A program made the position numbers and the translations under genes. DNA of 64,000 nt from Hansfordia pulvinata (Eukaryota; Ascomycota; Sordariomycetes; Xylariales): NCBI GenBank assembly GCA_006538405.1, contig BJKQ01000040.1, positions 1-64,000 of the forward strand, read 5' to 3'. Positions 11,511-24,984 of the stretch are shown piece by piece; position 1 is the first letter of the stretch; each line of letters starts with the position of its first letter. Below the pieces are notes generated by a model. It was given only the letters and a program-made list of their open reading frames with translations. It did no database searches and was not told the origin of the DNA.

Positions 11511-13904
11511 ACTGGCGTGAGGGCCGCCTCAAATCATTCGTGATGACGTTGATGAAGCGAAAAGGGGAATGAGACCTTGAAATGGGAATAGATCATTTGA
11601 AAGGAGGACAGTCCCAGCTTTCATGATAATGACTTCATACCTGAAAAGAGATTGACGCCTGCAATACAGTACACATTTGTCGCCCTTTGTTAAGGCAAGC
11701 GGGTGGTAGGTTGAAAAGATATCCTGGAGGCCCGCTTCAGCTGCTCTTCAGATGAGTTTAATGTTTTCTTTCTTTTTTCTTTTGAGAATTTAGCGGTCAA
11801 AATGCACTGTTTAACACCTTGAAGGTTGAATAGAATGCTGAAGGGTCTCGACCGCAATCTCTCATCAGCTAAACACCCACAAGCATGTATGTAGCCTGCT
11901 GGGACATGCAGTCAAGGGATCGATCTCTTAGACAGTCTCAGTCAGCAGTAGGTCGCTCCATTTCGATCTCTACCGCTGGAAATGAGAGCCTCGGTCTACT
12001 AAGACTGCAGCACTGTGTTTGGAGACCGCGGCAAAAGTTTAGATGACAGAGATCGGCTCAATTATCGCCGTAAGTACCGGAGGCTCACTTTAACAGCGCA
12101 CAGTAGTGAAATTAGTTCAAAATAATATGCACTATTACAAATTGACTACAAACAAATTTTCATTCAAACAGTTAAACAGAAAACATCCCAGGTATTTGGA
12201 GGATCCAACGTAATCTGGGAGCTTGCACGCTTTAGATGTTTTCTTTTCAGAAACCTATCTATGATAACGTCGTCAGGCATAGCCTCTGTCAAGGTGAAAT
12301 ATAAGGCTTGATTCGTACTCATGTCGGAGCGTGGACCGCAGGAAATGTGTACTTAACAGCAATTCCTTCTCAAGAGGCCGCCTACGATCGCTTGTAAAAG
12401 TGGGGAAAGAAGTACCTGGAGTCTCCTGCTTTCGCTGCGACAAATCCAACGATTTCATCCGAATCTCAGATCTTTGAGCACGTCACCAAATTTGAACTCC
12501 ACCTTTTGCGCATTCGTCTTTCAAGTTACAAGTCATGGAAATCTGGTTCAAACGCTGCGCATCTCTGCCTAAGTATCTGCTCGAAGTCGTGGAGCTCATG
12601 GAAACCTGTCTCTGCGAATGCACGCTCCAAGTGAAATTGCACTTGCCTGCTTTGGTGATCCGATACATTTGATGGTGCGCTGACATAATAGCTGCCGTCG
12701 CGTCTTTTCGCTCACAAGGGTGGATACCGGAGCATGCAGGAACTTTACAGCGGAGGCCCTGGCTGGACCTGGAACCATCGACTGTCAAGAGGGGAGCTTT
12801 GCCAGTGACAACATGTCCAGTCCTTCCCAATGGTATTAGCCGGTCATAGCGGGGCCGGATCAGAAACCGAAGCGGGACCTGGACCTTTTACTGTAAGAAG
12901 ACTAGCAGACACTGCAACATTAAGCCGAATTTGGCCGATGAATGCAACAAAGTAAGAGAGTAGTTCCACCTGTGATCCGGCCAGGTGAGGATCGCAATCT
13001 GATGATTAGCCTCTGCAAGCAGACTGAGCGGACCATAAAGACCTTGGCTAAGGGTTTAGACCATTCAGTCAAGGATCTTGCCAGCTTTTCAGGTCCCTGC
13101 GCAGCTGAACTTTCAACGTTGTTTGTGCTTATATGACACAATCGCCAGAGGCATTGAAGCGCAGAAGCCTATTCTGCGAGCTACATGATACCAGCGCCGG
13201 ATATATTGGTCACTGCAGGTGTGCACCCGTTGGGCATGACCGCAGCAGCCAAAAGTACATGCTGCAACATGCTGCAAGGATTCTGAGCCTCCACCATGGT
13301 CTAGACCTCTAGACTTAGCCACTTTCAGAAGTTGCATTCCAGTCAAGCTGCACACCTAAGAGACTGGCTCGAACAAAACAAACGGAAGGTAAGAATGAAC
13401 ATGGTTCATGGATGTCAACAGTCTACAAGCCTTCCCGCCTCGACAGTCAATCTCCACTTTTTCCTAGCTCAAACTCGGCTTTTACAGAAAGCTTTGACGG
13501 AGCTGGATTCGTCTCTTTCCATTAAAGACAGTCTTATGGCAGGTACCATCAGCCCCTGAATTCAGCGAAGATCTTGCTTAGTGGACCCCTTCTTCGACTC
13601 CAAATGCGAAAGACGATTTTAAATATGCCAACTACCGCTGCCGCGATCAGGGAGGGAGCGGCGGACGCTAGAGTGTACGGAAGGACCCGATGTGGAGATT
13701 TCTAGGTCGGCATCCTCGCGCATGTAGGATTGACTCCACATCATGTTCAAATTACGGGTCCATACACAACCAGAAGTTGCCACCATGGACGCCGTTCTGT
13801 CTCCTCTTAGCAACCGTGTATACATTTATGACTCTATTATAAGAAGCGTGGCAAGAAAAAACTGTCTTCAATGCGCAGTGAAGAAAAACCCCTTCACATC
13901 CCAT
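11511..13904. other. No recognisable gene
   Basis: Scattered frames of 60-115 codons on both strands; none has domains or splice support that I can see. Composition is near-neutral with no clear repeat structure until the dispersed repeat that begins near 13905. Confidence 0.5.
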
Positions 13905-14870
13905 TGCCTGTCAAGCATCGCGCGATAGACATGGCCGAGTAATATGCTCACACCATTGCCTCCTCGTCATAGACTATGCCCCGGCTTCTGCCAGAGCAAC
14001 GTGTGGTATCGAATGGACCGACCGCTCAGCAGAAACGTCGTGGGATACATACATAGCAAGCGTCCCAACAAGAGCCCACGTGTGTACGGAGTGAGTGATG
14101 CATGTCGCCAGAGCAGGTTTCGCCCTCACGCGAGACAGCAGCGTAAGATAGCAGTGCGGGATAATGTCCAGTCAATTGAGTGAGTGGTAGCCCCGTTCGA
14201 GGCATGACTGGCAGCAGTGGCGAGTATTCGTGACAGGCGATGTTACCATCCGCGGCGTCTACCATTAAGTCTAAAATAGAAGAAAATGTATTCACAATCC
14301 TTCACAAAGCATTCGTGCCGGGAACTCTATTTCACCCTCTTGTACTCCCATGCTCAACGATGCCTACCTACCTGCTATACCGCCTCTGCACCGTAATGTC
14401 GCACTAGAAATACCTTTGGAACACTCGAGATACCGGATCACTCTTGCACTTGCGACTTCGAAAAGAGACCAGCTGTGCTCTCCACCTACGAGTGAGCCAA
14501 CACCAGCTTTTCTCTGCGTCTAGTCCGCTTGGCGTCGGCAGCCATTGAGTCACTATTTCAGGCCCCGTCGTTCAGAATCCGGGCGAGACCATACCGCACA
14601 TCTGCTCGCCGTGTATCTGTGCGATCGAGCGATCATGAAGAGCTTCTACCACGTCAACAGAGATTTCCGGCCTCGCGAAAGTAAGCATTTCCAGACACGG
14701 ACCATCCCATTGCCTGATATATAGATTAGTGGCTGCCATCATGCTTTTAATCTCATCGCCTTCAAACGCCCCCGTCATGTCAACTTCACACAAAGTAGTC
14801 TCTTAATGCTGCACTTTCTTACCAGTCCGGTGATCTCATATCAAGAACATTGGCTTACTCGATCTTCATA
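13905..14870 (+). repeat. Dispersed repeat, diverged copy A
   Basis: Segments at about 13911-14010, 14056-14110 and 14834-14864 match, in order and orientation, the ~0.6 kb repeat at 31038-31660 (and its inverse at 35818-36425). Shared landmarks are the CGCGCGATAG block, a TCACACC..TGCCTC block and the AAGAACATTGGCTTACTCGA end. The middle part is unrelated or too diverged, so this copy is longer and probably interrupted. Nature unknown. Confidence 0.45.
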
Positions 14871-15008
14871 CATAAAGAACACCATACCATCAAATCAAAT
14901 CCGGCAAGAGACGTGTACTATCCACAAAGAGCACAGGGTGTGGATAGGCCGAGTCACGCTTCGGTACCCCAACCTGATGTTATCAGGCCTTGGTGGGATC
15001 AAAGCACC

Positions 15009-16343
15009 ATGCCGCAAAGCCAGCTTTTCCTGATGCCCGACCTACTCGATAAGCGATCTTCATTGCAAAATGAGCTATCCAATATCAACAGTCGCATCGC
15101 GAGATTGGACGAAGAACAGAAACGTCTGTATCATCATGATGATCGACACAGCAGTGCAACGATGCAGGGCTGGACTAGAACACGCCTTGCATTGAACCAT
15201 CGGAGACAAGATGGCATCCTGTCAGTTCGAAACGGGAGCATGGGCGGGAAAGTTAATGCAAACTTGGTACCGTCGCTTCCACCTCCAAAGGTCTTTCCTT
15301 CACTTGGTCTCGGCGCGACAAACATCGCAAGGCGCCAGCAAATCCATGTCGAGGGTCACAAAGCGTTTCACAATCCATTCGGCCCCTCGGATCATGCGCA
15401 GCTCAGGTTCGAAATCAACCCCAACGACGACGAAGACTTTCGCATCAAACTCCCCCTATTCGAGCCAGACCGGAAAACGAGACTTGTGGAGTGACTGCTT
15501 CAGGCATTCACGAGGTGAAAAGGAAACGCATGGACGACGGACATTGTATCAACGGTAAGTTCGGACTTCAGACCCCTCACTCTACGCTTTCAGCTGTTTC
15601 AATCACTGTCTCACTTATCCCTCGATACTGTCTGATTTTTGAACAAAGCCCAAGCCGTGTCATCTCTTCCGATGCGAACAGCCCAGGAGAGTTCCCAGGA
15701 TTTCGAGTCTTCTGGAAAGGAAAGGAAAGCATTGAGTGATCACGGCGAGACTTCTGCTGCAAGCCTGGCTATCTGTTGCCAAGATGGGATTTACGTCTCC
15801 CCGCCAATGCTTGCAGGAGTCCCGTGTGAGAAGATCGACAAGACCCATGATTACTGGGATCCTAGCTGGCCAATACTCGAGTCCGTCATTCATTCGAGGC
15901 TAAATTGGTATGAAGAGAAGCTGGAACGGTTGCGCCGCACCTCTGGACTCGCCCGCCATCACGTCCTTTATGTTAACCGCCAGGTTAACCGTGGCCACTT
16001 CATCTTGAACTTTCTCAAGAGAGAGAATACTTTCCACCCATACCAACTTGTCAAGAAGGAAATGATGGCAGAACTTCACAGTTCTTTCACTAACTATGAT
16101 ACCATGTTTCGGCTACTGAGCACCTACGAGGAGCTTGAAAAGTTCGACATGGACGTCACACCACTTGATTGGCTCCGGCAGCGCATACACGAGATTTCCA
16201 CGAGTCAAGGAGATAGCTTCGACTTGTGCAAGACCATCCGTGGACTCTATCACGATGATAAGATCAGGGCACTGAGAAAGAAGCATGGCTTGGGCAATAT
16301 CGGGCGCCCCGCAGGCACAAAACGATTACCTGACGAATCTTGA
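15009..16343 (+). CDS. Unrecognised protein with N-terminal coiled coil; frame disrupted
   Basis: The ATG at 15009 has a good context (CACCATG). The first part carries a short coiled coil (LQNELSNINSRIARLDEEQK), followed by a Pro-rich linker. The second part (from 15649) is charged, with WYEEKLERLRR, a Tyr-rich helix region and a basic C-terminus. The intron 15555-15648 (GTAAGT...ACAAAG) joins these with correct phase. However, the N-terminal frame ends at 15494 while the frame entering the intron is a different one, so there is a 1-2 base frame change between about 15450 and 15490. Either a frameshift or a missed micro-exon is needed. I do not recognise the family and assign no function. Confidence 0.5.
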
Positions 16344-17300
16344 TATCAATGCCAATACATCGATCGTCACTTAACGAGGGCCTACGTACTTGCATCATCT
16401 GCATAGAAAAACAAGAAGAGGAAAATTCACTAGGTGACTGAAGCCGTGGCAAGAATCAAATTTAATACTACCAAATATTTCATCATACGAAGTGGAATAA
16501 AACACCCTGTATTTCGCCAGATTGGCGAACTCACAACACGCGGTCTGTCGTCATCCCGGGACGCATACCTATTTTCATCACGAATGAGCCACATCATTCC
16601 CTTGCGCGATTCAGGGGATATATGGAGTCTTTTAAACTTGCAGTGGCTGCTTCGATTTTGGACTCGTCCTGATTTAAAGTAAGAGTCCTGTCAGTCGCAT
16701 ACGAGGATTTTAGGGTCAGTTGAGCAAATTGTTTTAGATTCGCAAGCGCGACGGAACTGGACGCCAAACAGGCCGCGAGGATCCTTGAGTGCAGGGGTCA
16801 AGGTTGCTGGTGGGGGCCACGGGATCATGAGTATGCACTAACCTAGTGCAAACAGGCAGGTGTCGGCCAGATGCTCAGTTACATTCGAGAAGTCTGTCAG
16901 TAGTCGGCTTGCCCTGTTCGAGGCCTGTCTCATTCGGCTTCTGTCTTGCCCCGTCGCCGGTGTGCTCCACAGCAAACCCCACTAGTAAGTTCCCCTGGTA
17001 TGGTCCTTTAGTGTGGTTGCCGAGCCAGGGGTGCAATCACCCGCCTAGGCAAGCTTGCCAAGAACAAGAAACAAGACTGATGCACAGAGACGTAGGCAAG
17101 AGAGATTCTCTTATACTGATCTGGTTTGCAAAAGGCGTGACCGGAGAGGCCTTCACATTATTAATCTTCGGTCTCCCAGAAAGAAGTTGGGAATCAAATC
17201 TGAGCTGTTCATTCTCTTGGTAATTCTGACCCAGTAGCTAGTAATCTATTTGCCACCGCAGCATGCCTATTCCTTGAAGCCCCCTGGAGCGCACCTTGGC
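16344..17300. other. No recognisable gene
   Basis: Only short frames. A 125-codon plus frame at 16846 lacks any recognisable domain. Confidence 0.45.
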
Positions 17301-17733
17301 TATTAAGGACCACCCCTCGTTCAAGGGGCAAGTCCACCATTTTCTGCAAGTCCTGTTGCTGCAGCCGCATGCAGAGCTCTGTCGTGGACCAAGTCATGCG
17401 CGATAACTTTCCCTTCTGCTAGAAGAAGGGCGAGGACAACCTCCAAATGTCTAACGCAGGACACAGTTCCCAGGGCAGTCCCGTGGTAAGCAGCAGGTAA
17501 GTTGACGTCCGCGCCGCCTTGAGGATGCACGTTTGCACATTCCAGGTTTTCTCCTCGCGATGCAACTGTAAAAGCATAAATGTATCGGTTGTATCTTGTT
17601 GTGATCGTCGCATATGCCGTAATGTCGCTTTCACAATTCTCCCACGGCCGTGATATGATGACTCGTTCAATGCTGTCCAGTCCAGTCTATTTCTGAGGTC
17701 GATTGTGGCCCCGTTGGAGAGAAGCGTCTCCAT
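17300..17733 (-). pseudogene. Ankyrin-repeat protein relic
   Basis: Two minus-strand frames give ankyrin-like units: METLLSNGATIDLRNRLDWT followed by ALNESSYHGRGRIVKA (17640-17733), and in another frame GGADVNLPAAYHGTALG and ALHAAAATGLAENGG (17330-17520). The spacing and the GADVN / ALHAAA signatures are typical of the long ankyrin arrays in fungal NACHT- or Pfs-linked proteins. At least one frameshift separates the units and no catalytic N-terminal domain is present, so this is a fragment. The SINE at 17746 lies just beside its upstream end. Confidence 0.55.
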
Positions 17734-17745
17734 AACTTAAATGTC

Positions 17746-18338
17746 TTGATTGATTGATTGATTGATTGCGTTTAACGTGGGTTCCATCCCTAGAAGGGCC
17801 TGCCACGCCTCCCAGAGCCATACATCGCAGGGTTGTGGAGGAGTCGGTTTTTCTATAACTATTTCACATGTCGCGCACGTGCCCATCCCCGTTGTTGCGA
17901 CTGTCTGGATGCAACCATCCAGCCCTAAATCTTGTTGCGCTTTGAGGTTGTCGAGACCCAAATTCGATTTCGCCAGGCCAAAAGTCCTATCCTTGCGCAT
18001 CCGCCCGTAAAATCCTCAAATCTTCGGCGCGTCACGACGAGCCAGTTGCCGTTCAGTCGTGACAACGGATTGTGTGGGTGTGGAGTGTCGGAGTTGGTGC
18101 CTGCTGGCGGGGAAAACCACAGGGGGGGAAAACCCGCCAGTGATGGGTCGGTGTGGGTGTTGGGACCGTGAAGGGTCGGGCTCTGCGACCGGCCCCGCCC
18201 ACTTGTCGGTGTGCTTAACTGACGACTTGCACCAGCCGGGTCAAAGGGGGCCGTAGAAGGATTCGAACCCTCTCTCTCCCGATCCCACAGCGCATCGAAA
18301 GAGCTGCCAGGCGCTTGTGACCATTGCGCCATACGGCC
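17746..18338 (-). mobile_element. tRNA-derived SINE, copy 1
   Basis: This 593-bp element is nearly identical to the one at 30186-30771 on the other strand. On the minus strand it has a 90-bp tRNA-like head (18338 down to 18249), a ~330-bp unique body, and a ~170-bp tail that is almost the same as the 3' end of the LINE at 24098-24800, finishing in a run of TCAA-type repeats (17746-17768). No clean target-site duplication is visible here, in contrast with copy 2, so the flanks may have changed since insertion. Several open frames across it are by-products. Confidence 0.85.
18249..18338 (-). promoter_or_regulatory. tRNA-like head with pol III A and B boxes (SINE copy 1)
   Basis: The ends pair as a perfect 7-bp acceptor-type stem (GGCCGTA / TACGGCC). 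An A-box-like TGGCGCAATGG and a perfect B box GGTTCGAATCC lie inside. The anticodon arm does not fold convincingly into a normal 7-base loop and the same 90 bp heads the second copy, so this is an internal SINE promoter rather than a working tRNA gene. Confidence 0.75.
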
Positions 18339-21300
18339 ACGTTCATAGCCTTGATGAGACCATTTGGGGGACTGTTAACACGATCAAGATTGGATGGAAT
18401 ACATTACGTCAGCACCGAACTTGTGGAAGTATTGTTCTGACCGCAGATGCGTCAGCTTACATTCCGTGCCCTTCGATACCAATATGGTCAGCCGGACAGG
18501 CCGCAGTAAGTCTTTGTTTGACCTCCCGCCCAGCCACTTGGGGCTGCTTGATCGCGCCAACCCATAGATGCTCATGATTCTCAGCTTGTCAGTTTGGTGA
18601 AGTCGCTTCGAGATGGCCGAGGATGAGATCACAATAAATGTCGCCGCGCCGCACACGACGGTCAAAAGCAATCTCAACTACATAACATCTTTGCGCATGA
18701 TAATGGCTGGACTTCCGGTTTCTAGTCCTGGTGATGTTGCTTTGGCTTCGGTCGCCTTCTTAGCCACCGTTATTGAACCTGCGAAGAGAAAGAGGTTGTG
18801 GCAAGGGACAGGTCAACCAGTTACAGCTGGATTGTCACAGGATTGTAAAGGTGACACCAATATGGGGGTCCAGATTTTTCGAGATGGAGAAGCCTTTAGC
18901 CGAATTTTTGCCCACGGTATTAGGCACCAAAACCTGGTCGCAGCTGAAGAAATATCGTAGTGTAGCACAATACGGTGGCTTCTGAGTGAAACTACCCGAT
19001 TCATGTTCATTGCAATCATTACTGGGCTTGATGGGCTCCTTTCAGGCTCTTCCTAAATCTGGCTGCAGTTCTCGCTGCCAGAGGTAGTGAAGTGAATTCT
19101 GCCAAAACTGAACTTATTGCCTTATAAGGCCAGGGCAGTGTCTTTCCAACCTCACGTGAATCCCATAGACGAATCTCTCATGGCTTATTGTCAAAAAACT
19201 GAGTATCTGTCTCAAGCTACGCGTGATTACCACGCTGCAGCCTATCACAAACTGTCGAACATCTCTTCAATACTTCTAGTAGTCAAACCACACCTCCAGG
19301 CAAAGGTTGGCCGTCCTCACGCCGTGATATTTCCACTCGCTCGATTTTAGGGTGGTTATGTCAAGTGCTCTAGTTGAGGGCCCAAACCTCTAGCGGGTGT
19401 GGTTCCCTTTCTATGTGCTTAATGACTCGTACCCGCCGCGTTTAGGCTGGCTACCGAATGGTTCGAATCGCATAGTACCCACACCCACGGTCTATCAAAG
19501 ACACTGCCTAACGCCTTTGACCACCTCTCCAAAAAGCGTCTTCAGAAAGGGAATCAATGGAAAAATCTTCACCCCTTTGTGTGCGAGAGCATTGTCCAGC
19601 TGGGGCGACAGCACACTGGTTCAAAACAGCCACTTTGCTTCACGTAATGTCTCGCGACTCCTTCGCGTAACGACTCACGCCTGGTATTACATTTGTCGCA
19701 ATTGAAAGTGGCCAGCAGGTGCTCAGCCGAAGGTTGTTATCTCCCATTGTTGCAAGCTACTCGAGTATCTATAGGAGGGTTACGGAACTCGTCCGCTTTT
19801 TTGAAACTCCCACCTGACGTGAGGTGAGGAGAAAAGGATGGGTTTTAGCAAAAGAAAATCAGAACGAATATAGCCAAACACTCGGTCTCTGGTTCGGAGG
19901 ATGGTCCGATGCTGAACGCGAGGCCCCGTTTTCGATTATGCAGCTGCGAAGCTCCTCAGGGAACTAGACACTTGCCGGATCCTCTTGCTCGGATGACCCA
20001 GACATATCAGTATCATCTTGTTTTTACTGGTCACTTTTTTGAATTGTGAGCGCCCATATAGTTGGTGGTAAGTCGTTCCATTCGGCTAGTTGCCCATTCT
20101 CTGTAGCGACTCTCGGCTTATTCCCCATGAAAATTTGTCCTATTGCGGTTAGTCGTAGTTGACCGTCTCGACCCCGCTCTGATCCGCTCGATACAAGTCG
20201 GAAACGATTTTCGCGGTCTTTTACAGAGCTCTACGCCTTCAAGCCCATTTTACAGACCTATCAGGATTTTCCTGTGCGACACATGCATGATCCTGGACAT
20301 TGAAGAACAAGGATTAGGAATCCACAGTAACATGTGTCAGCGCAGCCCAGAATTATAAAGACGCATCAGCAGAACCTAACGGACCATTACTCAGCGAGTT
20401 CGAACGCCAGAAGACATTCCAATGCTGATTCAATTGAGGGAAGGGTCTAAGACCGAGATAAGCCGATACTATTTATTGGCAGTCTTGACTTGGATTTTAC
20501 ATGGCGCATGCTGTAACGAAGATTCTCACATGCCGCCATTGTAGCTTAGAGACTGGCCATCATTCAAATTAGACGATTTGTTTTCACTGAAGCAAAACGT
20601 GCCTTACAAGATCATGATTCAGGCCTCGGCCTGTGTAGGTCCGCAAACAAATACGGACGCACTCTTAGTGAGAGCTGTTTCAAAATCGCCTCAGAAGCCC
20701 CCTGGACCTAATGCAGGCGAATAAACCAAATGTTTTCACCGAGGTTGTACGCAATAGAGAAGAACCGAACGAGATGTCGAGACTGTCTCCAAACATCTTG
20801 TTGCGGTAGTAGTTTTTGTCACAAAATCGCACCAACCCAAAGTATCATTGATTAGGGCCCCGAAAACGTAAACAGCTTGATGACAGCTTTTGAGGAAAAG
20901 AGGGGTGTCACTTTGAAGTGACCGGGAGCTTTTGCAGTACTCACTCATATTGCTCAAATTTTTCAACTTGATCACTTACCTGGCCCTGAAACTTCATGTG
21001 GCATTCCCGCAATATTTCCGTTACGTTTAATAGAGTGCGAGCTCTTGACTATTACTTCGTCAGGTCTTTTAGTTCTTTTCACGATGCCTAGGTTGCCATC
21101 TGGCCACTCTCCGGGCCCCCGTTTGTAAAATTTAGAACGGTCACAATCTTGCCGGAATCAAGTACAAGTGCAGACGCAAACGCATCAAAGTAGAAAACCC
21201 CGTGCTCAGTTTGAAATCCGCCGCGTCACTGAACTTCTCCGTCCTGACACGATCTTGATGTGACATCAAAACGACAGCTTGGTTTCGTCTCGTCTTCTGC

Positions 21301-22190
21301 GGACTTCCTTAAGAGGCGGTTCATTCAGCACGATTGTCTCCACCACGACCTCGATTACCACATGATTTGAAACAGACTGTGGCTTCATGAGGTCAAATTG
21401 CTTCAGTTTCAATGCACTTATAACATATGGCCCACCTATAATGTATCAAACAGGATAGCACATAAGGCCTTTGCGCTGCGGTGACTAAGATCAAGGAGCT
21501 TAATAAGAGGCTTCACTTATAGATCCAGATGTATTCATAACTTATTGGTTTGTTCCTCGCGTAAGTGTTCACATACTGTTAGGGATGCATTGGTGTACCT
21601 CTTCAAGATAATGGACATCCTTATGGGACGTGGGATTTTCATGATCCGCGCCCCACTAACCGAAACAGTGTCAATCCGCTTTGGGTACGGTTCATGGTAA
21701 GGGGTACTGGAATATATCCGAAGAATCACCGCAAGGGAAGAGAATCACTCACGATAATGACTCATCTTTAGTAATGGGTGATCTGTAAACTCTTGTGTTG
21801 ACTCGTCGATTTCCTCAGTTGTCACTTCACCAGTCAAACTTATGATCCTTGCCCGGATTGTTACGGGATGGGATCACCCAGGGTCGAAGGGGCGCGTGAG
21901 AAAAAGGTACAAGACATTGCTATGTTCGAGACCTTCGCTTGATTTTAATTCTAACCGCTTTTGGTCTGAATCATTCTTTGAATTCCGTAACTAGGAACTC
22001 TAAATCGGCCGGGGTCCCGGGTCATTCTTTTGAGAAAATGGAAAGGCCGCACCAGGCCCTCCCTTAATCTGGTCCTGCATGTCACCCCGGCCCGGGCTGT
22101 GCAACGTGCCAAGAACCAGAGATCAGCCTGGGTGACCGGATATGATCACTCATAACATAAACATTAGACCAGTGCGAAAAGCCTGGTACC
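18339..22190. other. No recognisable gene over ~3.8 kb
   Basis: Frames reach only about 115 codons (18613-18960, 19397-19705) and none shows motifs that I can name. I found no tRNA fold that survives inspection and no repeat shared with the rest of the window. Confidence 0.5.
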
Positions 22191-22558
22191 GATGGACCGT
22201 GCTGCGAGTCTTTTTCCTAGACCCTTGCTACCCTCCATTCGATTTCAGTGGCGTCATACAGACATATTGAATTTGCGATGGATCCTTGAGCCTTTTTTTC
22301 TAGGCAAACCTGGATCTTCGCGTGTTCTTTCCAAATTTGCCGCATGCCGATATTCTAAGAAATATTCACCACCACCTCAGTGCGTTCTTCAAGACGGAAA
22401 AAGATTGCTAGATCAACCCACATCATCTCGTTACATAAAGAATGGCTGCCTTTCATGTCGAGAGGTACAAAGGAAGTCCAGCCCAGCTTGGCTTTCAAGA
22501 GTGCCTTCTTCAAACGTCAGGCAGCATACATACAATCAGCGGCGTCATGCTCATGGAC

Positions 22559-23988
22559 ATGGCTTCTCGAGGGTTACTCGAGACAGACCGCCTTCGCGAC
22601 CTCGACGAACCGGTGCCCCTTTGGAACAAGCAAGGCACCATTATTGGGTTAACCATAGGTTTCATGGTTCGTCAGACCTTTCAGTGGTAGACTGAGGCTA
22701 TTGAGACTAACTCGAAGAAAGATTTTATCCGCCATGCTCGTCTCCCTTCGCCTTTGGGTTCGCTTTGTCGTTACCAAGTCTCCCGGCTGGGACGACTTTT
22801 GCATAGTATTCACTCTAGTCTGCCTCTCTTTTCTTCTGTAGAACCGAGCTTTTGATCCGCCCGGCTGACAGTTCCCAGATTACCGATGTTACAGCAACTC
22901 TGATATTATCAATGAGTGAGTACATACTTCTTGCCGTTTGCCTGGGAAGGTCCTAATGCTCTTTACGCAGCACCTGAGATGGGCGGCATGGGCCAACACT
23001 TGGCCAGTCTATCGCCTGAGAAGCAACAAACGTTTTTTCGATTGTTTTATTTCGGTAATGGCTTTTTCGTTTTATCGACAGCTTTGGTAAAAATGTCGGT
23101 TCTGGTTCAACTCTTGCGCGTCCTCACACTGAAGCAAGATTGGCTCCTTCGCAAAGCTTGCCTCATCTTACTTCTACTCACACTAATATGGGGTCTCATT
23201 ATGAGTCTGCTGGCGTTTCTGCCTTGCATTCCCGTTCATGCAGTTTGGGACTGGAATATCTTGAACAAGGCGTGCTATGGGTATGCCTCGCCAATTCCCA
23301 ATCAAAAGTTTACGACTTTTCTCTCCCATGCGACGATCACAGTCATTCTCGACACCTTGATCTGGTCAATTTCTCTCCCACTTCTATTTCGTTCGAAAAC
23401 AATGAAGAAGACGAAGTGGGGCCTTCTCAGCCTCCTCCTCATAGGTTTCATGTACGCCGCTGGATTCATGCCCCTTGTTCATGGTTGCCGTGATCCCCTG
23501 ATTTAGATGATGCCGAGCCTCGCTAACCTGGACCCATCCTGTCTAGAACCAATACAGTGGCCGCTGTGAGGCTTGCAGAAACAGTTGCGCATCGCGGCAT
23601 GACGCGACCAACATTCGACCCTCCCTGGTACGCGCCAAAGCTTTGCGTTTTGAGCATGCTTGAGGTAAACCTCGCATGCATTGGGTCTTCATTCCCCATC
23701 TTTTGGCCTTCTCTTAGAAAAAAGATCGAGAGAATTATGGTCACGCGAGAAATTGAAATCACTTTCGAGCACCAAGACTTGAGTGGCCTTCTTCACGATG
23801 ATCGTCCAAGCTTATCTAGCTCAGCGACTCTGGAAGTGTGCCGGGGAAACGAAGGCATGCACTACAACGATGTGTATATGATGGAGCGCATTGATCCGTT
23901 ACAACACACAGGAAACTGTGCGGTTGTGTCCACCGAGACGCCAAATTCAAAACGGGCGAAATCACAGGGCCGTCACTTGCCTCTCTGA
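22559..23988 (+). pseudogene. PTH11/fungal rhodopsin-like seven-helix membrane protein, damaged
   Basis: Order of parts: MASRGLLETDRL and the first helix (IIGLTIGFM, ~22640), an exon with SLRLWVRFVVTKSPGWDDF (~22740), then GMGQHLASLSPEKQQTFFRLF and STALVKMSVLVQLLRVL (22990-23130), further helices (23140-23450), and a final exon TVAAVRLAETVAHRG (~23550) leading to a cytoplasmic tail. This is the standard plan of the fungal rhodopsin-like domain family (PF20684, includes PTH11-like receptors). An acceptor CTGTCTAG at ~23547 with a GCTAAC branch site supports one intron, but stops after SFLL (~22840) and at 23504 have no clear intron to remove them. Probably a pseudogene; a gene with poor introns is possible. 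Confidence 0.6.
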
Positions 23989-24097
23989 CGGTCATTTGCC
24001 TTCCCCCAGGATAAGGAAGTCTGAGAAGGTAGCAACCTTTCAGGGTCCACAGATTCTCTCGAGAGCCTCCCTTGCCTCAAATCCCAAGGCTCTCTAT

Positions 24098-24800
24098 GAT
24101 TGATTGATTGATTGATTGATTGATTAAGTTTAACGTGGGTTCCATCCCTAGAAGGGCCTGCCACGCCTCCCAGAGCCGTACATCGCATGGTTGTGGAGGA
24201 GTCAGTAAATACATTCTATGCGTCGCGCACGTGCCCATCCCCGTTATTGCGACCGTCTGGATGTGGCCATCCAGCCTTAAAACCTTCACTCCTTGTTGGC
24301 TATCTCGGGCAGATGCTCGTGAAGAAGCCGCTGCTCTCCACAAACTTGACCCACCCCACACTACCCTCCCCTAATAAGTGCATAAACTCTGTCCGAGGCG
24401 CATGCCTCGGCAGCAGTCTGTTACCTCGCAATCTTCTACAGAAGAAGATGTGCTGCGGAGACTTCCTCTCCCCGCAGCTGCAATGGTTCTTGGAGTCCTC
24501 GTGCTGGAAACGCTCGTGATATTGCGCGAAGTCACCGTGGCCGCTTCGCGCTGCTAACAGCCGGTGGATCGTATCTCGTCGGAAGCAGTCAAGTTGTTTG
24601 GAAACCGCCGGGCGTCGATGAATCTTCTGGTATCGCGGTTCGGCCTGGTTCCTCCACCAGGACTTGAATTCCTCTCCATTGACTTGCCTCGTATGCCTCT
24701 TCACCCACGCAGCTGTTGGCGGGTCGTCGTGAAGCAGGCTCATTCTGGCACCTTCTCTGGCCAGCCGGTCGGCCGCTTCATTGCCTTCAATATAGAAAGG
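24098..24800 (-). mobile_element. 5'-truncated LINE, 3' end only
   Basis: On the minus strand this begins in the RNase H domain (EGNEAADRLAREG, with the conserved Asn-Glu...Asp), continues through the C-terminal HCSCGERKSPQHIFFC zinc-knuckle-like segment to the ORF2 stop at 24300, then the 3' UTR and a TCAA-type tail (24098-24125). The 5' cut near 24800 is typical of incomplete reverse transcription. The 3' UTR is the one shared with the SINEs. A possible short target duplication (AAGGCTC) flanks it, but it is too short to be sure. Confidence 0.8.
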
Positions 24801-24984
24801 TAGAAAAGGCTCATGTTAGGGGGTTGTCGTGGGTACGAGGCATTTTCAGGGTGGGCCACAAGTGGGGATGGGCCACTATTATATTTATACTAATACGAGA
24901 CCTTGTACATTGAACGCATTGACTGGTGGCTTCGAAGCTTACGGAGTCTGAACTGGAGACTATTGTAATGGGCCGAGCTTGTTC
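24801..24984. other. Spacer between LINE 3' end and promoter block
   Basis: AT-leaning spacer with no gene. Confidence 0.5.

Noticed and set aside
18249..18338. Functional tRNA gene (and its twin at 30186-30275)
   Set aside because: The acceptor stem and B box are good, but the anticodon arm does not fold normally and the same 90 bp heads two copies of a longer mobile element; it is the SINE head.
17746..18338. Target-site duplication of SINE copy 1
   Set aside because: The two flanks share no convincing direct repeat.
19440..19530. tRNA-like segment with a GGTTCGAATCG box
   Set aside because: Arms do not pair, and the box and the other tRNA-like blocks are on opposite strands.
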